Assembly: GCA_021731185.1 (NCBI GenBank) | Contig: JAKFXW010000137.1 | Coordinates: 1 to 8,370, forward strand | Origin: Gallionellaceae bacterium | GTDB taxonomy: Bacteria > Pseudomonadota > Gammaproteobacteria > Burkholderiales > Gallionellaceae | Direction of reading: 5' to 3' | DNA: 8,370 nucleotides | Shown here: positions 4,260 to 8,370 of the stretch, piece after piece | Layout: each line of letters opens with the position of its first letter | Position numbering within the stretch: position 1 is the first letter of the stretch | Translations under genes and position numbers: made by a program | Notes under the pieces: model-generated | Told to the model about the DNA's origin: nothing | The model's input: the letters and a program-made list of their open reading frames with translations, nothing else | Database searches by the model: none

Positions 4260-5903
4260 ATGACCCTTGAATTCACCCCAGCATCAACAGACTCTCAGGC
4301 TATTCCCGCGCGCGATTTAGTTTCTCGTGAAGTGTCGCGTCGTCGCACATTTGGCATTATTTCGCATCCGGACGCAGGCAAAACTACGCTTACTGAAAAA
4401 TTGCTGATGTTCTCTGGTGCAATACAACTCGCAGGCACAGTTAAAGCGCGTAAAAGCTCGCGTCATGCGACTTCGGATTGGATGGAGATTGAGAAGCAAC
4501 GCGGCATTTCGGTGGCTAGTTCGGTGATGCAATTTGAATATCGTAACCATGTTGTGAATTTGCTCGACACGCCCGGGCATCAGGATTTTTCGGAAGACAC
4601 CTATCGTGTACTGACAGCGGTGGATTCTGCTTTGATGGTGATTGATGCGGCTAAGGGTGTGGAGTCGCAGACTATCAAGTTGCTGAATGTATGCCGTATG
4701 CGTAACACGCCCATCATTACTTTTATCAATAAAATGGATCGCGAAACGCGTGACCCGGTGGAGTTGCTGGATGAGGTGGAGTCGGTGCTCGATATTCAAT
4801 GCGCGCCCGTCACTTGGCCACTGGGCATGGGTAAAAATTTTCGCGGTGTGTACCATTTGCTACGTGATGAAATTTTGCTTTTCACGCCAGGTGAAGAGCG
4901 TGCCGATCAAGAATTTGAAGTGGTCAAAGGCATAAATAATCCGCGCCTGGCAGAAATTTTCCCGCAGGAAATCGAGCGGCTTAAAACGGAAGTGGAGTTG
5001 TTGCAAGGCGCGTCACACCAATTTGATTTGAACGCATTTTTAGCAGGCACACAAACGCCGGTATTTTTTGGATCGGCCATTAATAATTTTGGGGTACGTG
5101 AAATTCTCAATGCGCTGCTGGAGTGGGCACCCTCCCCATTAAAGCGCGACGCCACGACTCGCGTGATTGCGCCAAACGAGCCGACATTTTCTGGTTTTGT
5201 TTTCAAAATTCAGGCCAATATGGATGCCAATCATCGTGACCGTATCGCTTTTTTGCGGGTGTGCTCTGGGCATTTTGAGCGCGGCATGAAGATTAAACAT
5301 TTGCGGATCAATCGCGAAATTCGTGTTTCTAATGTTGTTACCTTTATGGCTTCCAGCCGCGCGCAGGTAGAAGAAGCCTATGCAGGCGACATTATCGGCC
5401 TGCCGAATCACGGCAATATGCAAATTGGCGATAGTTTTTCGGAGGGTGAATTATTACAATTTGTTGGCATACCCTATTTTGCGCCGGATTTTTTTCGCTC
5501 GGTGCGTATACGCAATCCGATCAAAGTAAAGCAGCTACATAAAGGGTTGCAGCAGCTCGGTGAAGAAGGTGCGGTGCAAGTTTTTAAACCCGTGAGCGGG
5601 GGCGATTTGATATTAGGCGCAGTCGGCGTGCTGCAGTTTGATGTGGTTGCCAGCCGCCTGGCCAATGAGTATGGAGTCGACGCGGTGTTTGATGGAACCA
5701 CCACCACCAGCGCACGCTGGGTGACTTGCGATGATAAAAAAATGCTGGCTGATTTTGAGAAATCACTGTCGCACAATGTTGCATACGATGCGGCCAACAA
5801 CATGGCTTACCTCGCACCGAACAATGTCAATCTCAAGCTCACGCAGGAGCGATGGCCGAAAGTTGTATTTCATGCAACACGGGAACATGCGGTGAAGTTT
5901 TAA
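4260..5903 (+). CDS. prfC: peptide chain release factor 3 (RF3)
   Basis: A 547-residue translational GTPase (E. coli RF3: 529). It removes RF1/RF2 from the ribosome after peptide release and helps quality control. Motifs counted from this ATG: G1 P-loop GIISHPDAGKTT (32-43), SDWMEIEKQRGIS switch I region (72-84), G3 DTPGH (103-107), G4 NKMD (157-160). The RF3-specific KGVYHLL-like, GFVFKIQANMD, EEAYAGDIIGL and GAVGVLQFDVV blocks follow, and the end FHATREH aligns with the E. coli C-terminus. I chose ATG 4260 because MTLEF matches the usual opening; its ribosome site is poor. Compared with E. coli it has about 17 extra residues before the R-R-R-T-F motif. The stop overlaps the ATG of the next (broken) S4 gene as TAATG, which suggests translational coupling. 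Confidence 0.96.
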   Translation: MTLEFTPASTDSQAIPARDLVSREVSRRRTFGIISHPDAGKTTLTEKLLMFSGAIQLAGTVKARKSSRHATSDWMEIEKQRGISVASSVMQFEYRNHVVNLLDTPGHQDFSEDTYRVLTAVDSALMVIDAAKGVESQTIKLLNVCRMRNTPIITFINKMDRETRDPVELLDEVESVLDIQCAPVTWPLGMGKNFRGVYHLLRDEILLFTPGEERADQEFEVVKGINNPRLAEIFPQEIERLKTEVELLQGASHQFDLNAFLAGTQTPVFFGSAINNFGVREILNALLEWAPSPLKRDATTRVIAPNEPTFSGFVFKIQANMDANHRDRIAFLRVCSGHFERGMKIKHLRINREIRVSNVVTFMASSRAQVEEAYAGDIIGLPNHGNMQIGDSFSEGELLQFVGIPYFAPDFFRSVRIRNPIKVKQLHKGLQQLGEEGAVQVFKPVSGGDLILGAVGVLQFDVVASRLANEYGVDAVFDGTTTTSARWVTCDDKKMLADFEKSLSHNVAYDAANNMAYLAPNNVNLKLTQERWPKVVFHATREHAVKF

Positions 5904-6113
5904 TGGCGCGGAATCAGGTCATGCAGAATTTGGAATTCAAACTCATTGTCCCCTTGTGGGGCGGCTCCGAGTACATCGAACTTAACCAATTACTAAAATT
6001 AATCGGGCAGTGCCCCACAAGGGGACAATGTGGAATTGCGTAAAACGTGCAAAGTACGCGCTGGGTCTGTAGTGACCTTGGGTGATGTGCGCATTACAGT
6101 CAAGGCTGCATAA
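5903..6113 (+). pseudogene. broken YbcJ-like S4-domain RNA-binding protein
   Basis: The frame from ATG 5903 reads MARNQVMQNLEFKL, then IVPLWG, then GSEYIELNQLLKLIGQC, then stops at 6043 after PTRGQCGIA. In the next frame 6027-6113 reads NVELRKTCKVRAGSVVTLGD and VRITVKAA, then TAA. EFxL-xxEYIELxxLLKxxG ... G-x-VELRKTxKxRAGxVVxLGD is the pattern of the ~70-residue S4 proteins related to E. coli YbcJ. Two lesions are visible. About 18 extra bases lie between FKL and GSEYIEL. The central D-S-G-G ... V-x-V-D-G part of the S4 fold (roughly 19 residues) is replaced by some 14 bases, shifting the frame. The two foreign pieces are exact reverse complements (see the inverted repeat). The gene sits between prfC and arfB, overlapping the prfC stop and ending 5 bases before arfB. 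Confidence 0.75.
5944..6030. repeat. perfect 19-bp inverted repeat at both lesions of the S4 gene
   Basis: CATTGTCCCCTTGTGGGGC (5944-5962) and GCCCCACAAGGGGACAATG (6012-6030) are exact reverse complements, separated by 49 bases of recognisable S4 coding sequence. Pairing stops abruptly at both ends. In RNA this would be a 19-pair GC-rich stem about 90 bases upstream of arfB. Confidence 0.95.
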
Positions 6114-6118
6114 ATATC

Positions 6119-6535
6119 ATGTTATATATTGCACATAATATTTATATTGCAGATAGCGAAATTGAGTTGACCGCCGTGCGCGCGCAAGGTGCAGGCGGGC
6201 AGAATGTGAACAAGGTTTCCAGCGCAGTGCACTTGCGCTTTGATGTTGCTGCTTCGTCGCTGCCTGTGGAATTTAAAACTCGCCTGCTGGCATTGCATGA
6301 TCAGCGCATTACCAAAGATGGTGTAGTCATTATCAAGGCGCAGGAATTCCGCAGTCAGGAACTTAATCGCGGTGGGGCGATGCGCCGCTTGAGAGAATTG
6401 GTGCAGAGCATTGCGGTATTGCCTGCTGTACGACATGCGACCAAGCCTACGCGCAGTTCACAAAAGAAGCGCTTGGAAGGCAAGGTCAGGCGCAGCATCG
6501 TTAAAAGTTTGCGCGGGCGCGTGGTGGAAAGCTGA
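6119..6535 (+). CDS. arfB: alternative ribosome-rescue factor B (peptidyl-tRNA hydrolase ArfB/YaeJ)
   Basis: A 138-residue protein, like E. coli ArfB (140). It binds ribosomes stalled at the 3' end of a message and hydrolyses the peptidyl-tRNA. The RF1/2-type catalytic loop RAQGAGGQNVNK spans 21-32, with GGQ at 26-28, whose Gln is the catalytic residue. VHLRFD, the IKAQEFRSQELNR block (72-84) and a basic tail, TKPTRSSQKKRLEGKVRRS and on to SLRGRV, follow. That tail inserts in the empty mRNA channel, and its basic residues are intact. The ATG at 6119 follows the remains of the S4 gene by 5 bases. No strong ribosome site is visible (AAGG at 6101-6104 is 14 bases away), so translation may depend on coupling with upstream genes. 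A MITE begins 38 bp after the stop. Confidence 0.95.
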   Translation: MLYIAHNIYIADSEIELTAVRAQGAGGQNVNKVSSAVHLRFDVAASSLPVEFKTRLLALHDQRITKDGVVIIKAQEFRSQELNRGGAMRRLRELVQSIAVLPAVRHATKPTRSSQKKRLEGKVRRSIVKSLRGRVVES

Positions 6536-6573
6536 GCAGGTACAATATCTCCGCACGATTGCATGTGACCTAA

Positions 6574-6904
6574 GGAAGCACTGATTTAATCCCACATGGC
6601 CGCGACATCGGCTTTACGGGATGGAATGCACGGAGCAAGGTGACGCTAAGGGTCGTTCCCTTGGCTAGCCTTGCGACAATGCAGGCCGCCTGCAAAGCCA
6701 TGTCCCGTATGGGTTGCAACCAAATTTCGCGCTCGCTGTGTTGCACCCCTCGCCAGGGAGAATGACCCCTGGCCTTCGGGATGCGCCTTGCGATCATCAC
6801 AATTTGGTCTGCAACGCGGCCAGCGTGTGTTGTTTGGGCTTCAGCCCATTACAACCACGGCGTACCCCTTTTGCGGGTACATGGAGGATTAAATCAGCGC
6901 TTCC
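6574..6904. mobile_element. 331-bp MITE, IS5-like ends, CTAA target duplication
   Basis: The left end GGAAGCACTGATTTAATCC (6574-6592) and right end GGATTAAATCAGCGCTTCC (6886-6904) are 19-bp inverted repeats with one mismatch. CTAA flanks both sides (6570-6573 and 6905-6908), fitting the YTAR duplications made by the IS5 group, whose ends also begin GGAAG. No open frame resembles a transposase, so it is non-autonomous and would need a transposase acting in trans. The interior has several hairpins: GCCAGGG/CCCTGGC (6752-6773), TGGGCTTCAGCCCA (6835-6848) and GTACCC/GGGTAC (6862-6880). It lies between arfB and pyrF, ending about 60 bp before the pyrF ATG. Ends and duplication are seen; IS5 affiliation is inferred. 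Confidence 0.85.
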
Positions 6905-6963
6905 CTAAATGTTGTTTTGCCATAAAATCCGCTGTTAGCATTTATTGACTGAAATTCCTTGTA

Positions 6964-7662
6964 ATGAATAATCCTAAAATTATTGTCGCGCTTGATTACG
7001 CTGAAGCAAAAAATGCGATCGATTTGGCAGCGCGTTTGGAACCCACATTGTGTCGATTAAAGGTGGGCAAAGAATTGTTTACTGTCGCCGGGCCAGTGTT
7101 GGTTGAGAAACTTATGCAGCGCGGTTTTGAGGTATTCCTGGATTTAAAATTTCACGACATTCCGAGTACCACCGCGCAAGCATGCAAAGCTGCCTCGGCT
7201 CTTGGTGTATGGATGATTAATGTACATGCTTTGGGCGGGCGAAAAATGATGGAGGCCGCAAAGGAGGCAGTGGCCGTGAGTGCGCGTCCACCGAAATTAA
7301 TTGCGGTGACTTTGCTGACCAGCATGGCGCAAGAGGATCTATTCGAATTAGGCGTGTTGGCATCGCCTGCCGACATGGTACTTCGCTTGGCTAAATTGGC
7401 ACACGCCAGCGGCTTGGATGGGGTGGTATGTTCAGCACAGGAAGCTGCGTTATTGCGCCAACATTGCGGTGATGAATTTTGTTTGGTGACTCCGGGCATT
7501 CGCCCGCTGGATGCAGCATCCAACGATCAAGCGCGTGTGATGACACCGCGTGCGGCAATAGATCAAGGTGCAAATTATCTGGTGATAGGCCGACCGATTA
7601 CTCGCGCGGATGATCCATTGTTGATGTTAAGAAATATTACACTGCAAATAGCTGATCAATGA
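6964..7662 (+). CDS. pyrF: orotidine 5'-phosphate decarboxylase
   Basis: A 232-residue TIM-barrel enzyme that decarboxylates OMP to UMP, the last step of de novo UMP synthesis. Motifs: IIVALDYA with D11, the LKVGKELF strand with K33, the catalytic FLDLKFHDIPSTT (58-70, with D60, K62 and D65), VHALGG (87-92), VTLLTSM (115-121), the phosphate-loop VTPGIRP (175-181), and GRPIT with R210. Length is typical for the proteobacterial type I enzyme (230-245). The start aligns with the family although no Shine-Dalgarno stands out. The gene is flanked upstream by the MITE, so its promoter lies in the 55 bp between element and ATG or inside the element. Nothing in the catalytic core is missing. Confidence 0.96.
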   Translation: MNNPKIIVALDYAEAKNAIDLAARLEPTLCRLKVGKELFTVAGPVLVEKLMQRGFEVFLDLKFHDIPSTTAQACKAASALGVWMINVHALGGRKMMEAAKEAVAVSARPPKLIAVTLLTSMAQEDLFELGVLASPADMVLRLAKLAHASGLDGVVCSAQEAALLRQHCGDEFCLVTPGIRPLDAASNDQARVMTPRAAIDQGANYLVIGRPITRADDPLLMLRNITLQIADQ

Positions 7663-7867
7663 TTTTTTGCGGGTTGCGGCATCGGACGAAACCATGTTCT
7701 CAACACAATCATGGTTATAAAAAATAGTCATCCTGTAATCCTCTCGTAAAACCATACAAATTCCACAGTGAAGTTTTTTCTCAGCAAGGAAACTCCAGCA
7801 GAGTGATTTTTTATTCTTACTGGGTCACAAAACGACGCAACTGGACGCTCACTTGGATAATTTAGTT
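7663..7867. other. intergenic stretch between pyrF and gyrA
   Basis: No gene seen. AACCATG (7690-7696) and CATGGTT (7710-7716) can pair around 13 bases; the T run is on the minus-strand side, so it is a poor pyrF terminator. ACTC-cagca-GAGT followed by GATTTTTTATT (about 7792-7816) is a weak plus-strand terminator candidate. Confidence 0.3.
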
Positions 7868-7897
7868 TTGGCTGAGATTTAACCTGCGTGGTAAACT
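7868..7897 (+). promoter_or_regulatory. possible gyrA promoter
   Basis: TTGGCT (7868-7873) and TAAACT (7892-7897) are each 4 of 6 to the sigma-70 boxes with an 18-bp spacer. A better lone -10, TATAAC at 7910-7915, lacks a partner. Either would give a leader of under 45 bases. Confidence 0.3.
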
Positions 7898-7941
7898 GGA
7901 GGGCTATTTTATAACGCATTTATTTGAGGGATCGTCATTGT

Positions 7942-8370
7942 ATGGAACCATTTGCAAAAGAAATACAAGTAGTTAGCTTGGAAGGGGAAATGCGTAAATC
8001 CTATCTGGATTACGCTATGAGTGTGATCGTAGGACGCGCCTTACCCGATGTGCGCGATGGCTTAAAGCCCGTACATCGCCGCGCCTTATTTTCCATGCAT
8101 GAGCTATCTAACGATTGGAATAAATCCTATAAAAAATCGGCGCGCATCGTTGGCGATGTGATCGGTAAATACCATCCGCATGGCGACACCGCCGTATATG
8201 ACACGATTGTGCGTATGGCGCAGCCATTTTCCTTGCGCTATCCATTGATTGACGGGCAGGGGAACTTCGGCTCGGTGGATGGCGATAACGCAGCGGCGAT
8301 GCGATACACCGAAATTCGCATGGCTCGCATCGCGCATGAATTGCTGGCTGATTTGGATAAAGAGACGGTC
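7942..8370 (+). CDS. gyrA: DNA gyrase subunit A, N-terminal 143 residues, cut by window edge
   Basis: The breakage-reunion subunit of DNA gyrase (GyrA2GyrB2), which introduces negative supercoils. The frame is open from the ATG to the right edge, about one sixth of a ~850-residue protein. Visible landmarks: EGEMRKSYLDYAMSVIVGRA (15-34, longer motif continues LPDVRDGLKPVHRR), the winged-helix KKSARIVGDVIGKYHPHGDT, and AAAMRYTE carrying the catalytic tyrosine Y122. The quinolone region is intact: Thr at the position of E. coli S83, Asp at D87. Thr83 is natural in, for example, Pseudomonas, so it is not by itself evidence of selected resistance. GAGG at 7926-7929 is 12 bases before the ATG, slightly far; no better in-frame start is seen. 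The C-terminal pinwheel domain lies outside the window. Confidence 0.97.
   Translation, partial: MEPFAKEIQVVSLEGEMRKSYLDYAMSVIVGRALPDVRDGLKPVHRRALFSMHELSNDWNKSYKKSARIVGDVIGKYHPHGDTAVYDTIVRMAQPFSLRYPLIDGQGNFGSVDGDNAAAMRYTEIRMARIAHELLADLDKETV

Noticed and set aside
5474..5817. Overlapping minus-strand open frames inside prfC
   Set aside because: Shadows of a well-conserved plus-strand gene; Cys/Ser/Thr-rich composition typical of antisense translation.
6571..6907. GC-rich hairpins considered as a tRNA or known riboswitch upstream of pyrF
   Set aside because: No cloverleaf, T-loop or known aptamer core seen; the bounds coincide with the MITE ends.
6570..6908. Short open frames on both strands inside the MITE as a hidden gene
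   Set aside because: They stop within or at the terminal repeats, have no ribosome sites, and show no family motif.
7728..7919. 63-codon minus-strand frame between pyrF and gyrA
   Set aside because: No ribosome site, no motif, and it would run antisense through the gyrA promoter region.

Overview
The window looks like a chromosomal segment of a moderate-GC betaproteobacterium, probably of the Nitrosomonadales/Gallionellaceae type. This is inferred from the protein flavour (DUF1415, SrkA, RF3, ArfB, PyrF, GyrA), the small Lys/Ala-rich exported protein and CsbD tandem, and the dispersed REP-like repeats. No marker gene fixes the genus.

Layout. 1-1800 is an accessory 'graveyard'. It holds the 5' end of an IS3-family element leaving through the left edge (minus strand), a frameshifted and truncated exported-protein gene (minus), a CsbD-family stress gene with a repeat-built tail (minus), a solo end of a MITE family, an N-terminal scrap of an IS4-type (DUF4372) transposase, and the C-terminal third of an OsmC-like gene. 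1927-3517 is a plus-strand pair: a DUF1415 protein and stress-response kinase srkA. 3518-3972 carries a palindrome/REP-like block and a tiny alanine/proline-rich lipoprotein on the minus strand. 4260-6535 is a plus-strand translation-termination and rescue cluster: prfC (RF3), a broken YbcJ-like S4 RNA-binding gene, and arfB. 6570-6908 is a 331-bp MITE with 19-bp terminal inverted repeats and a CTAA target duplication. 6964-7662 is pyrF. From 7942 to the right edge is the N-terminal part of gyrA.

Functionally, prfC, the S4 gene and arfB sit almost end to end and concern peptide release and stalled-ribosome rescue. csbD and srkA are stress genes. pyrF and gyrA are housekeeping genes.

The most notable non-gene structures are: (i) a perfect 19-bp inverted repeat whose two arms sit exactly at the lesions of the S4 pseudogene; (ii) the 331-bp IS5-like MITE and its solo relative at 1225-1244; (iii) a 21-bp coding unit in csbD that recurs twice downstream in another reading frame to form the tail; (iv) two 21-bp direct repeats at the csbD promoter. 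I saw no clear new defence or metabolic system, CRISPR array, tRNA or rRNA.
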